Shown piece by piece: positions 35,031-44,794 of a stretch of 64,000 nt of DNA (position 1 is the stretch's first letter; every line of letters begins with the position of its first letter). The notes below the pieces were generated by a model. It made no database searches and was not told the origin of the DNA. It saw only the letters and a program-made list of their open reading frames with translations. A program made the position numbers and the translations under genes. Source of the stretch: Melioribacter sp. (GTDB lineage Bacteria; Bacteroidota; Ignavibacteria; Ignavibacteriales; Melioribacteraceae); NCBI GenBank assembly GCA_003155655.1, contig PMDS01000032.1, positions 1-64,000 on the forward strand. Direction: 5' to 3'.

Positions 35031-35900
35031 TTAGTTGATGTGAATTTTTTCAAAAGCGTCGATGTAACTCTTAGAGCTTGCATTGAGCACCGTAACTTTC
35101 ATATAATCAGCGTAGTTTTTCAAAATAAAATAACCACTGAAGGCTAAGTACAATTTGCGGAAAATGTCATGAATATAATATTGCTTACCGTCAAGTTTGT
35201 ACATCGGCATTCTTACTTCTTTCTTATCATAAAAATGTTCGTGATTTAAGGTCATCCTGTTGGATTCATCAATAATTATTTCTTCATGAAAGGAATGATC
35301 CGCACCAAAAATAATAATTTTTCTGAAACCAAGATTTATAGCAAGATAAATTGAGGGAACAAGAACATTATGAGGGCGCGGCATTCCAAGATTCATCTTA
35401 AAAAGAACATTTATTATTGTTGTAAAGCCCTCAACTGGAGTGTTGTTAAAATAGGTTATTTCAATGTTTTTTTTTGAATTAATCTTTTGGCACAATTCAG
35501 AATTTTTGGCTGCAAATGGTATAAGCAGGTTCATCCGCCAGGTGGTTTTGGATAAAAGACTCTCTAATAATAGTGTGCGTTTTTCCAAGAACCAGTCTGT
35601 AGTATTAGTGAGCCAGTATTCCGGAGCAGATAAAACATAATAATCCGGCTTAATAAGATCATATTCTTTAGAAAGCGCAAAAAAGTTTACGCACAATTTC
35701 TTTCTTGATTTAATAAAATCGAGGTTAAGCTCGAAATCTTTATTCAGGCAGGGACCGTTGCCAAGTATGACACATTCAACTTCGTCTGTTCCCATTTTTT
35801 TTAAACCCACAAACCAATTTGAAAGCAATGCTATTTTAACAATAGAGAAGAAAGACTGAAATAATGCAGTGAAAAAATTTGTAATCTTTTGCAGTTCCAT
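35031..35900 (-). CDS. DUF115/Maf-like protein, possible glycosyltransferase
   Basis: The 289-residue protein is not a standard glycosyltransferase. It carries VECVILGNGPCLNKD near residue 42, resembling the GxGPSL motif of the DUF115 family, which includes Maf/PseE proteins that transfer nonulosonic acids to flagellin. Later segments (KIIIFGADHSFHEE near 195) also resemble that family. An N-terminal hydrophobic stretch may make it membrane-associated. With a full CMP-Pse pathway next door and no other candidate, it could be the pseudaminyl transferase. This rests on weak motif similarity plus context. Confidence 0.5.
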   Translation of the reverse strand: MELQKITNFFTALFQSFFSIVKIALLSNWFVGLKKMGTDEVECVILGNGPCLNKDFELNLDFIKSRKKLCVNFFALSKEYDLIKPDYYVLSAPEYWLTNTTDWFLEKRTLLLESLLSKTTWRMNLLIPFAAKNSELCQKINSKKNIEITYFNNTPVEGFTTIINVLFKMNLGMPRPHNVLVPSIYLAINLGFRKIIIFGADHSFHEEIIIDESNRMTLNHEHFYDKKEVRMPMYKLDGKQYYIHDIFRKLYLAFSGYFILKNYADYMKVTVLNASSKSYIDAFEKIHIN

Positions 35901-35926
35901 TAAAAACTAATTCCTAATATTAATTG

Positions 35927-36826
35927 CTATTTAATAAAGTATCCGATCAAGACATACCACCTGTTTCTAATTAAATAATCAGCTTTCTTGAATTCTAATC
36001 TAAGCAAAAAGACAGCGGCAATAGCTAATGTGCTCAAAAATTTAATAATATATTCAACAACTTTTAGAATATTCTTTAGTACTCCTGAATTAATAAGACG
36101 GTCATGCTCTCCACGGCCAACCCCAAGTGACATTTTTTTGAATGATTCAAAAGTTGTACGTGAGTTATCAATATGATGATAAACTATAAATTCCGGGTTA
36201 TATAAAAACATCTTGTTATGTGTTTCAAGCTGTGTAAAAATATATTTGTCTTCACTACGGAAAAGAAGACCGCTGTTGAATAAGCCTATCTCCTTGAAAA
36301 CATTTTTTCTGAATGCCATACTGCAGCCATAAGGACGTTTTCCTTTTGGATACTCTCCAATTTTATTGCCCCAGTCTGCTTTTGTAACCAGACCCCACAA
36401 CGGTTTTGACATCCATTCAGGCTCATTCCCATCTTCATAAACCGGAATTATTTTACCTCCAAAGGCAGCCATACCGGGATTATTTTCGAAAAAGTTAAGT
36501 CCCACTTCGAGATAGTTCTCTGTAACATCGGCATCATCATCAATGAAGATAATAAAATTGCAAGACGACTCTTTAATGCCCCTATTTCTTGCCGCCGATA
36601 AACCTTTTTGAGCTTCAAGAAAATATTTTACCTTCAATTTAGGATTGGAGGCTAAAAAATTTTTACTGATGGTTTCCGTATTATCAGTTGAGTTGTTGTT
36701 GATAATCAATATTTCAAAGCGTGATGGTTCTAAAGTCTGTTTTACCAAAGAATTAAGAGCACCGGGAAGAAATTTTGCACGATTGTAAGTGCAAATAATG
36801 ATTGATATTTCAGGATTTTTTGGCAT
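35927..36826 (-). CDS. Family 2 glycosyltransferase
   Basis: The 299-residue protein starts with the GT2 nucleotide-sugar domain (ISIIICTYNRAKFLPGALNSL), has the metal-binding DDD in FIIFIDDDADVTEN near residue 95, and the acceptor-side motif RSEDKYIFTQLE near 190. A hydrophobic helix near the C terminus (about 255-275) suggests it docks to the inner face of the membrane. It overlaps the flippase stop region by 17 bases, indicating tight coupling. The donor sugar is unknown. Confidence 0.88.
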   Translation of the reverse strand: MPKNPEISIIICTYNRAKFLPGALNSLVKQTLEPSRFEILIINNNSTDNTETISKNFLASNPKLKVKYFLEAQKGLSAARNRGIKESSCNFIIFIDDDADVTENYLEVGLNFFENNPGMAAFGGKIIPVYEDGNEPEWMSKPLWGLVTKADWGNKIGEYPKGKRPYGCSMAFRKNVFKEIGLFNSGLLFRSEDKYIFTQLETHNKMFLYNPEFIVYHHIDNSRTTFESFKKMSLGVGRGEHDRLINSGVLKNILKVVEYIIKFLSTLAIAAVFLLRLEFKKADYLIRNRWYVLIGYFIK

Positions 36827-38318
36827 CTGTTAACAAGGTTGTTATAATATTTTTCAATTCAAGAGGGTTTTTCAATTTTTTAAAGCTTTCTTTTATAGTC
36901 TTCAATTCAATATCTTCGTAAAAATTCAGCGCCAGCATAATTAACGGGAAAGCCAAAATAAAAGCCAGTTTAGTCAATGAAGAGGCAATAATTCCGCTAA
37001 ATGGTATTAGTTCTGAAAAAATAAATAGTATAATTCCAACAGCAAAGAGCTTAATTATTTTCAAGTTTTCATAATCAACATTGTAAAAGCGGTCGGATAA
37101 TATTTTTGTAACAACATAAAAAATAATGAATGCAATTAAGGTTGTATATGCCGCAGCAATAACGCCATAAATAGGAATGAGAATAATGTTCAAGCCAATA
37201 TTTAATAACCCGGCCACAACCGTTATTATTCCAATGTAATAAGTTTTTTGAGAGAGCAACATACCAATTGAAGCAACATTTCTCATTGCGCTGAATATAT
37301 ATGCAGTAATAATAATCGGGACATAAATTCCAGCGCCGCCAAATTTATTATCGCCCAAAACTTTAATAATGAAGCCGCTAAACAACGAAAGTGCAAGTCC
37401 GCCCCAAATAATTACAAAGCATAAGTATGTCATTAATTTGCTGTAATATCTTTTATCTCCCGGCTTTTTATATTCTTTAAAAGCTAACGGCATAATTGCC
37501 AGGTTAAAAGGAATTATAAGAAACATTTGCAGAGTTCCGGCTATTTTATATCCAAAGTCATATACTCCCACTGCTTTAAAATCAAGAAAATAACGTATCA
37601 AATAACGGTCGCTTAAATTCAGGATGTTAATTCCTATTGCAGAAAAAACAAGCGGGAATCCATATTTCAGCGCCTTCATGACAATTTCTTTCTCAAAATG
37701 AAATTTCATTTTAGTCAACATTGAAGGAAGAAGAATCGCAAGAATGAAAATTTCATTGAAAAGGAACGAGTACATAATTCCTGCTACTGATAACTTGAGA
37801 TATACAACCGTATAAAATATTAATCCAATGAATGAAACTACTTTTATCAGAATAACAGCAGTGAATAAGGATGATTTTTCGTCGGCACGCAGTTTAATAA
37901 TCAAAACAGATGTTAGAGCTCTAAGTGCGCTAATTGCGATTATAAAAGCGAAATAAATTGTGAAGTTGGAAGTAGAAATGAGCAAAGCAGGTGCAAGAAT
38001 TTTAATGACAAAAGCAATTACTGTAAAAATGATATTTATACCAAGAACAGATGCAACTATTGTAAAAAAAACAGATTCTTTCTTATCCTGGTAATCTTTT
38101 GTTGTATTGAAAAATAAAATAGAGTTTGCCTGCCCTAGCGTTAAAATCTCGGCAAGAATTATTATTGTAATTTCCAGGATTCCGTAAATTCCAAATTCGC
38201 TAGTTGTTAAATAGTGTGTAATAACAGGAAGGGTAATTAAACCCATCCCTTTCAAAGCAATATTGCCAAAACTGTAGACCGCTGAATGTTTTAGAACGCT
38301 ATAGATTTTTTCTTTCAT
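36810..38318 (-). CDS. Wzx-type oligosaccharide flippase
   Basis: The 502-residue protein is hydrophobic throughout with about 12-14 predicted membrane helices and fits the polysaccharide transporter (MATE-like, Wzx/RfbX) family, with the N-terminal block YSFGNIALKGMGLITLPVITHYL typical of it shortened here to its core. It should move lipid-linked repeat units to the periplasm. No Wzy polymerase or Wzz is evident in the window. It starts one base before the YfhO gene stop, so the two are co-transcribed. Confidence 0.86.
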   Translation of the reverse strand: MKEKIYSVLKHSAVYSFGNIALKGMGLITLPVITHYLTTSEFGIYGILEITIIILAEILTLGQANSILFFNTTKDYQDKKESVFFTIVASVLGINIIFTVIAFVIKILAPALLISTSNFTIYFAFIIAISALRALTSVLIIKLRADEKSSLFTAVILIKVVSFIGLIFYTVVYLKLSVAGIMYSFLFNEIFILAILLPSMLTKMKFHFEKEIVMKALKYGFPLVFSAIGINILNLSDRYLIRYFLDFKAVGVYDFGYKIAGTLQMFLIIPFNLAIMPLAFKEYKKPGDKRYYSKLMTYLCFVIIWGGLALSLFSGFIIKVLGDNKFGGAGIYVPIIITAYIFSAMRNVASIGMLLSQKTYYIGIITVVAGLLNIGLNIILIPIYGVIAAAYTTLIAFIIFYVVTKILSDRFYNVDYENLKIIKLFAVGIILFIFSELIPFSGIIASSLTKLAFILAFPLIMLALNFYEDIELKTIKESFKKLKNPLELKNIITTLLTDAKKS

Positions 38319-40838
38319 CTATTTTTTACTACGCTTCACTTGTGCAGTTATTACAAATGCCAAAACCAATGAGATTACAATTAAATTAATTGCCAATGAA
38401 ATGTATTTACCAAGAACATATCCTTGCGGTTCATATACAAACTCAATTTTGTGTTTGCCTTGCGGAACAACAATGCCCTGGAAACCGTGATTTGTCTTAT
38501 AAACATTTGTAGGAACACCATCAACGAGTGCTTTCCACCAAGGGAGATAAGTTTCACTAAAAAATAAAAAGTTGCTGCCTGTGGTGGTGGTGTTAATAAT
38601 TACATGTTCATCTTTATAATCCGAGATCTCAGCCGCCGCTGTAGAATCCGCCTTGTCAAATTTAAAATCAATTTTATCCACATAAGCTGTTTTCTTAGGA
38701 TCAAATGAAAATTCCTTAATAGCATTTAAAATATCTACCGAAGATTTCTGTTCAACATTATTTACAAAGTAAGCTCTTGGCAGTGCTTTGTCATTACGGA
38801 AGACATAATTGTTTTGGGATTGCTGAATGTTTGTGAATCCATCCATCATAAAAGGGCGGTCAGTAACAATGTACTTAACGCCCAGCATACGCCACAGAGT
38901 TGGATTTGCGGGACCCACAACATCCATTAAATCCTGGTAACTCCTTGGTTTTGCAGAAGAATATCCGTAAAAATCTTCCTGCAAAAAGCCAACATTAAAG
39001 TTTCCATTATTACTGAAAGAACCAAGTGAACCATCCTGCTTAAGGTTTAGAAGCCTGTATGGTTCTTTATCATTTTGGCTTTTTATAGCTGTAATATATT
39101 CCGGCGCCTTAAACTGTTCATTAACCTGTGACGCATCAACATAATTAGCGCCGCGGTTTCCAATTCTAAAAAGATCAAATAAAACCAAAACTATTAAGCC
39201 GCCAATGAATAATTCTTTACTCAATTTTGAAGTAACGAATGCAAAGCTGATACCAAAGGTTATTGAAAGAAGAGCCATTGCAATAGTTAAATCAGTTGTG
39301 AACATATCAGAGATATATGGAGCCAATGCTGTAAACGTTTGAGCTTCCCTTCCCTGTCCTAATGTTGCAGCATAATCAGTCACTCTTTGTGTAAACCAGC
39401 TTGTCAAGCTGCCGTTCAAAAGCATAGAGATTACAAAAAGTACAGCAAAAATGATTGCACAATTTTTTAAAACCTTTTCCAGCTTCAGATTTTTTTCTTC
39501 TCTTAGAGAAAGAATTTTCATAACGCCAAACCCGGCAAGAATTGGGAATATAATCTGGACTATGTGCAATATCATTGAAGGCGCACGGAAATTATTAAAC
39601 GAAGGGAAGTGATAATAGAATAAATTGTAAAGCAAAGGAAAAGTTTTTCCAAATGAGAGAATAATGTAAAAAATTACAACAATGCCAAAAAACTGTACAA
39701 CCGGTTCTTTCCACCTGGTAAATAAAGCAAACAAGCCAAGAGCAAGAATTATTATACCCATATACATTGCTGTATCCACCATTGGCATTTGACCAAAATA
39801 AGTGCTCACTTCAACATCCTGATTCTGGGTCAACGGTCCGTTATATGTAGATCTACCAAAGCCATAATATGAAGGGACAATAAATGTTAAAAGCTCTCCG
39901 GGAGAAAAAGAATAATCCGTAGCATATTTATAAGCGTTATTTTGAGATGCATTTCCCGTATCATTTGATTCAGTTAAGCTTTGAGTCCCGCGAGTTGAAT
40001 AAGGTTTGTATTCAAAAATCTGGACGTAATTATCGAACGACATCAGCATTGCAATAATGCCTGCCAAAGCAAGAACCCCAAGAGATTTGAGGAGCTGCAT
40101 TATTAAGAATTTGTCTTTAACAACAAAAGCACGGATAAAGAAATAGATGAAATATAAAAGTGCAGTTAATCCAAAATAGAAAACGATTTGCACGTGCGCA
40201 CTGAATACAAGCAGGTGCATTCCCAAGATCAGCAAAAGAATATCAACGGGTTTTATCTCTTTCTGAAATTTAAATATCATCATCAAGATAAAAGGAAAAA
40301 TAGACAGACTTACAAGTTTTGACGTGTGTCCTATATAAAACAAAACAAGAATGCCCGTACAGAAAATAGTAGAAAGAGAAACAAACAAGCTTACACCCCG
40401 GTTAAAGCCAAAGCATCTCATAAAAAAGAAAGAAGAGAACGCAAGTATCAGAAAATTAAAAGTAAACCTTGCATTGTATTCCTTCGAAAAAACCGTGTAA
40501 ATATTTGAAGCGATTGAATAAACCGCAATTGAAAGATCATGCCAGCGAGCGGAACCGGATGTAACTACTGCAGGAATGCCGCAAAACATATACGGATTCC
40601 AGAGTGCAGAGCCGTCGCGGTCTTTTGTAGCATAAACGCGCAAACTTTTACCCTGTGCCAGATCGCCTGAAAATGTTGTTTTATCACCGAACATCACTGA
40701 GGAAAAAAAGATAAGAACTAAAATTAAAATTACCAGCAATGCTGCGGGTGTTTGATATTTTTCAGGGATAAATTTACTAAACGAGAAACCATCCCCGCTT
40801 GATTTGCCCAATGAAGTTTTTTTCTGCTGCTTTGACAT
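38319..40838 (-). CDS. YfhO-family large membrane protein
   Basis: The 839-residue protein has about 11-13 membrane helices in residues 15-560 and a soluble C-terminal part (about 570-805) before a last helix. The sequence GTRGTQSLTES-like loops and YLPWWKALVDG near residue 762 fit the YfhO family of putative lipid-linked sugar transferases (GT-C-like). YfhO proteins in Gram-positive bacteria add sugars to lipoteichoic acid, so a role in decorating this glycan is plausible. A cytoplasmic Lys/Gly-rich N terminus precedes the first helix. GGAG lies a few bases before the ATG. Confidence 0.85.
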   Translation of the reverse strand: MSKQQKKTSLGKSSGDGFSFSKFIPEKYQTPAALLVILILVLIFFSSVMFGDKTTFSGDLAQGKSLRVYATKDRDGSALWNPYMFCGIPAVVTSGSARWHDLSIAVYSIASNIYTVFSKEYNARFTFNFLILAFSSFFFMRCFGFNRGVSLFVSLSTIFCTGILVLFYIGHTSKLVSLSIFPFILMMIFKFQKEIKPVDILLLILGMHLLVFSAHVQIVFYFGLTALLYFIYFFIRAFVVKDKFLIMQLLKSLGVLALAGIIAMLMSFDNYVQIFEYKPYSTRGTQSLTESNDTGNASQNNAYKYATDYSFSPGELLTFIVPSYYGFGRSTYNGPLTQNQDVEVSTYFGQMPMVDTAMYMGIIILALGLFALFTRWKEPVVQFFGIVVIFYIILSFGKTFPLLYNLFYYHFPSFNNFRAPSMILHIVQIIFPILAGFGVMKILSLREEKNLKLEKVLKNCAIIFAVLFVISMLLNGSLTSWFTQRVTDYAATLGQGREAQTFTALAPYISDMFTTDLTIAMALLSITFGISFAFVTSKLSKELFIGGLIVLVLFDLFRIGNRGANYVDASQVNEQFKAPEYITAIKSQNDKEPYRLLNLKQDGSLGSFSNNGNFNVGFLQEDFYGYSSAKPRSYQDLMDVVGPANPTLWRMLGVKYIVTDRPFMMDGFTNIQQSQNNYVFRNDKALPRAYFVNNVEQKSSVDILNAIKEFSFDPKKTAYVDKIDFKFDKADSTAAAEISDYKDEHVIINTTTTGSNFLFFSETYLPWWKALVDGVPTNVYKTNHGFQGIVVPQGKHKIEFVYEPQGYVLGKYISLAINLIVISLVLAFVITAQVKRSKK

Positions 40839-40906
40839 TTATTCTCCGTTAATAAAAATCATTAAAATATTTATTCAAATGTAAGAATTACTTTATAATT
40901 TGGTTC

Positions 40907-42196
40907 CTAATCACTCAAAATAGCTTTAGCGTAATTTTCCCAGCTCATGTTTTTAGCCTGTTCTTCAACTCTTTGACAGGGAATAGGGTTCCGTAAAAAT
41001 TCCTTCATAACGCCATGCATAGAGTCAATATCTTCAGGTTCGGCAAGATAACCAGTATATCCGTGTTTTATTGTTTCCGGGAAATGCCCAACTTTAGTAG
41101 CCACGCTTGGCAAATTGAAATTATAAGCAATTGATTCCACCCCCGAAGGAGTTGCAACTAGGTAGAACAAAACATTGCAGTCTGCCACCTGGAAATATTT
41201 ACCAACCTCTTCATTACCAACATAGCGGTTGACAACAACAACCCGGTCTTTTATTCCAAGCTGACCGATTAATTCAAGCGGGCGGTAATTGTTCTCATCG
41301 TCAGACTTCCGGATCACGATTTTCTTAATCAGTTCAAACAATTTCTTTTTAATTTTTGTAGAGAGTTTTTTTGAATCAAGCGTATTCCAAAAAGATTCAC
41401 CAACAATCAGTAACGAAACATCATCCCGTTCTTTTGTAAGTTTTGCAAATGATTTTATTACGTTGTGCAGACCTTTATACTGTCGAATAAAACCAAAGAA
41501 CAAGAAAACATTTTTACGCAGTCCCAGTTCTTTTTTTACTTTCTCTTTATTAAAATCAGGATCAGAACGGAACATATCATAAACCGGATGATATAATTTA
41601 ATAACCTGCTGTTTGTTATTTGCGGTTAGTGCTTTGTGGTCCGGTCTTTTCGAATTATTTTCAATAAGTACATAATTGCTCTGCGGTAAAATCTTTTTTA
41701 ATTCATCAAAAGTTTTGAGAGAGTGTACTATAAATGAATGAGGTTTAGACAGTGCGTATTGAAGCATAACCCTGTCAACCATGCTTCCTTCTTTTTGTGC
41801 AACAACGTGAAGATCAAATAGAATTTCCGCTTTGCTTTCACGTTTAAGTTTGTTTGCAATATATCCCATTGGCAATCCCTGTATAGCAATTGCCCATTGA
41901 AAAATAATTATATCAGCATTTATTTTTTTTATTGTATTTACAGTACTAATCCATGAAAGAGGATTATTGTAGTTTGTGATATATTGCACTTTAATGTTAG
42001 TTCCTTCAAGAAGATTTTTTTTGCTTGAGCGGTCGATAAAATCACGTGGGATTATTGATGGATATTGGTGTGTCCAGGAAACAATATGAACTTCGGCACC
42101 TAGTTTATCCAACGCTTTAGCCAGCGAGGTAGTATAATTAGCTATTCCGCCTTTGAATTGGGGACCGGGACCAAATACAACGATCTTTTTAGACAT
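40907..42196 (-). CDS. Family 4 (group 1) glycosyltransferase
   Basis: The 429-residue protein has the GT-B fold of GT4 enzymes: the N-terminal acceptor domain beginning VVFGPGPQFKGGIANYTTSLA, the hinge-region strand NVFLFFGFIRQYKGLHNVI near residue 230, and the donor-binding motif PSGVESIAYNFNLPSVATKV near 355 with a Glu of the EX7E type. The sugar donor cannot be told. A hairpin and 78 bases separate it from the epimerase upstream in transcription order. Confidence 0.9.
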   Translation of the reverse strand: MSKKIVVFGPGPQFKGGIANYTTSLAKALDKLGAEVHIVSWTHQYPSIIPRDFIDRSSKKNLLEGTNIKVQYITNYNNPLSWISTVNTIKKINADIIIFQWAIAIQGLPMGYIANKLKRESKAEILFDLHVVAQKEGSMVDRVMLQYALSKPHSFIVHSLKTFDELKKILPQSNYVLIENNSKRPDHKALTANNKQQVIKLYHPVYDMFRSDPDFNKEKVKKELGLRKNVFLFFGFIRQYKGLHNVIKSFAKLTKERDDVSLLIVGESFWNTLDSKKLSTKIKKKLFELIKKIVIRKSDDENNYRPLELIGQLGIKDRVVVVNRYVGNEEVGKYFQVADCNVLFYLVATPSGVESIAYNFNLPSVATKVGHFPETIKHGYTGYLAEPEDIDSMHGVMKEFLRNPIPCQRVEEQAKNMSWENYAKAILSD

Positions 42197-42235
42197 CTAT
42201 TTTTAGTAATTAGTATTTAGTAGTTAGTCTTTAGT

Positions 42236-42262
42236 CCCGAATTTTCTTTAAGAAAATCCGGG
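42236..42262. terminator. Imperfect hairpin between epimerase and GT4 genes
   Basis: CCCGAATTTTCTT pairs with AAGAAAATCCGGG with one A-C mismatch and almost no loop. It lies in a TAGT-rich spacer, so it may be an internal processing or attenuation site or a repeat rather than a full terminator. Confidence 0.45.
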
Positions 42263-42274
42263 ATTAAATTTATT

Positions 42275-43330
42275 TTACTTTTCACGTATTAAGTTTTCTA
42301 AAGCAACATCATAAACACGCCGCATACCTTCTTCCAAAGAAATTTTTGGCGCCCATCCAATCTTTTCTTTAACGAAACTCATATCGCAGTAGCGCGAATG
42401 TACGCCCATAGGCTTATCCACTAGCGGCTTAATAGTAGGATTATACCCGGCAAACCCGCTAAAAACTTTAATAAGATCTATAAATGAAGTCAGCTTTCCG
42501 GAACCAATGTTTATTGCAGTGCCGTCGTGAATTTTATCCATCGCAAGAAACATACAATCCATTACATCATCAATATGCACAAAATCTCTACCTTGCTGCC
42601 CGGTACCCCAGACTTCAAACGGATTTTCCTTTTTTGCAGCCCGCCTTGCTATTGCAGGCACGGGATAGCTTAGATCCTGATCTTCACCATAACCTGAGAA
42701 AGGACGAATACACACAATTGAAATACCGTAATTGTGTGCGGCAATCTTTGCAAGAAATTCCCCGGTCATTTTTGTCCAGCCGTAAGTTAAATCAGGCATT
42801 CCCAATGTATATCCATCAATATTAATATCTGCTTCTTTCAGGGCAACCGCGTCACTTTCAGTCTGCATATTTATAGGATAAGCAGCAGAAGAGCTTGGGT
42901 ACATTACACGTTCAGGTTTTGCTTTAGCAATCCAGTTAAAAAATTCCGCATCAATAGAAAGATCAAGAGCAACAGCCATTGGGTCGCCTTCAATTTTTGC
43001 GCGTCCGCCGACAATCGCCGCAAAATGAAATGCATCAGCAAAGCGTTCAATCTTCAATCCATATTCTCTTTCAAGCCATTTTGGGTCTTGTAACAGTTTA
43101 TTCAGGAATTGCCTAAAGTCCAATTTCCAATAAAAAAGCCTGCCTTCTTTTCCAAAAATTTCTATATCCTTTAGTCTTTTTGCCGTACTATCTTGAAGCC
43201 ATGTAGAGGGATGCGTTCCAACCGACAGGTCGTCAACCATTATAACGCAGTCGTTAGTACGTTTTAATAATTGCTTGACCGTATTTCTTCCAACAAAGCC
43301 GCAAGCACCGGATACAAGATGATATTTCAT
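42275..43330 (-). CDS. NAD-dependent nucleotide-sugar epimerase/dehydratase
   Basis: The 351-residue extended SDR protein has the NAD motif GACGFVG at residues 8-14, the active-site Ser block PSSSAAYP near 146 and the YGWTK motif with catalytic Tyr and Lys near 183. C-terminal substrate-binding segments (RDFVHIDDVMDCMFLAMD, INIGSGKLTSFIDLI) are those of UDP-sugar 4-epimerases and related GDP-sugar enzymes. The exact substrate is unclear. It makes a precursor for the adjacent glycosyltransferases. Confidence 0.87.
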   Translation of the reverse strand: MKYHLVSGACGFVGRNTVKQLLKRTNDCVIMVDDLSVGTHPSTWLQDSTAKRLKDIEIFGKEGRLFYWKLDFRQFLNKLLQDPKWLEREYGLKIERFADAFHFAAIVGGRAKIEGDPMAVALDLSIDAEFFNWIAKAKPERVMYPSSSAAYPINMQTESDAVALKEADINIDGYTLGMPDLTYGWTKMTGEFLAKIAAHNYGISIVCIRPFSGYGEDQDLSYPVPAIARRAAKKENPFEVWGTGQQGRDFVHIDDVMDCMFLAMDKIHDGTAINIGSGKLTSFIDLIKVFSGFAGYNPTIKPLVDKPMGVHSRYCDMSFVKEKIGWAPKISLEEGMRRVYDVALENLIREK

Positions 43331-43393
43331 ACAAGTTATTTCCTAATGTTGGTCTAAAAATAAGAATTTTATTTGATATGAATGTAGAGTGCA

Positions 43394-43417
43394 GAATTGA
43401 GAATTGAGAATTGAGAA
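43394..43417. repeat. Short tandem GAATTGA repeat
   Basis: Three head-to-tail GAATTGA units followed by GAAAA lie in the 142-base spacer between the epimerase and the upstream glycosyltransferase. The same unit recurs at 25093 and 61035. Confidence 0.8.
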
Positions 43418-43472
43418 AAAAAATCAATTCTATGCCCTTTTCTAATTATTCTTTTTATAAAGATTGAATTTT

Positions 43473-44597
43473 CTATTTTTTTTCTTTAATCACATATTCT
43501 TTATCATCTTGAGTATTGTGTACCATTATCTCACCTAAAAGCCCGATGGCAAAGAATTGCACCCCAACAATGATCAATAAGATACCTAAAAAGAATACCG
43601 GACGATTATTAATACCAACGTGGTAAAATAATTTGTCGATAGTTAAATAAATGTTGATTGCAATTCCGGCAAGAGCTGTAAGAAAGCCTACAAAACCAAA
43701 AAGATGCATAGGGCGTTTAATATAGCGAGTTGTAAAAAGAACAGTAATAAGATCAATAAAACCTTTGAAGAACCTGGAGATTCCGTATTTAGTTTTACCA
43801 AAACGGCGGGGATTATGTCTAACAACTATTTCTGAAACAGAGAATCCGTTCCATTTAGCCAGCACCGGGATGTATCTATGCAGCTCGCCGTATAAATTTA
43901 CGTTTTGTACTACAATATTTTTATAAGCTTTAAGCCCGCAATTGAAGTCGTGAATTTTAATACCGGAAAAAATTCTAGTAATAAAATTAAAAAAGCGGGA
44001 AGAATATTTTTTAATAAACGGATCGCGGCGTTTTTTCTTCCATCCGCTAACAAGATCGTAACCCTCTTCAAGTTTCTTGAGCAGATTCGGAATTTCTGCG
44101 GGGTCATCCTGAAGATCAGCATCCATTGTTATAACAGCATCACCGGTTGCCTGCTTAAATGCAATTTGAAGAGCAGCGGCTTTGCCGTAATTCATTCTAA
44201 AACTATTATAGCGGATTTTATTATCAAAACGGGCAAGGTCTTTAATAACATTCAAAGATTTATCTGTACTGCCGTCATCCATAAAAATAATTTCATAATC
44301 AGAAGAAATTGTTTTGAGGGTTTTCCTGATCTCATTGTATAAAGGCCGTAAAGATTCTTCTTCGTTAAGCAAAGGAATTACAATAGAGATTTTTTTGAAG
44401 CTGAAACGCTGAATAGATTGCGGCGCCTGGTTTTGCTCAGGTTTGTGCGGACGGAATCTTTTTCTATTGTTATAATACCGTCTGAACGGTTTTTTCTGCT
44501 GGCCCTGCTGCTGCTGAATTGGATTGTTTTGCGTATCTGGTTTTTGCTGCTGGCTGGGTATTTCCGGTTTGTTCTGGTTATCCAAATGCGTTTCCAT
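43473..44597 (-). CDS. DPM1/GtrB-type polyprenyl-phosphate glycosyltransferase with disordered basic N terminus
   Basis: The 374-residue protein has a GT2 catalytic domain (SIVIPLLNEEESLRPLYNEI, FMDDGSTDKS near residue 106, MDADLQDDP near 158) and two C-terminal membrane helices (about 295-315 and 335-358), the layout of enzymes that load a sugar onto undecaprenyl phosphate. Residues 1-68 are a low-complexity extension: Gln/Asn/Pro-rich, then strongly basic (KKPFRRYYNNRKRFRPHK). That tail is absent in ordinary GtrB proteins and could bind phospholipid or RNA. It is the first gene of the glycan locus in transcription order. Confidence 0.9.
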   Translation of the reverse strand: METHLDNQNKPEIPSQQQKPDTQNNPIQQQQGQQKKPFRRYYNNRKRFRPHKPEQNQAPQSIQRFSFKKISIVIPLLNEEESLRPLYNEIRKTLKTISSDYEIIFMDDGSTDKSLNVIKDLARFDNKIRYNSFRMNYGKAAALQIAFKQATGDAVITMDADLQDDPAEIPNLLKKLEEGYDLVSGWKKKRRDPFIKKYSSRFFNFITRIFSGIKIHDFNCGLKAYKNIVVQNVNLYGELHRYIPVLAKWNGFSVSEIVVRHNPRRFGKTKYGISRFFKGFIDLITVLFTTRYIKRPMHLFGFVGFLTALAGIAINIYLTIDKLFYHVGINNRPVFFLGILLIIVGVQFFAIGLLGEIMVHNTQDDKEYVIKEKK

Positions 44598-44794
44598 TTA
44601 TTCTAAAAAAGATTGTTTTAATGATTCCTTTATTAAAATTAAAACAAGATGCCGCTAAAATCAATCCGGTATTCTTAAGAAACGGTTAAATTTTATAAAG
44701 GGAATTAATTGAACCTTTTATAGGTACAAAAGGTTATGATATTTGACCTTGCAGAAAACTATGTTTAGATTTCTCTCAAAAAGAAAATAAAATT

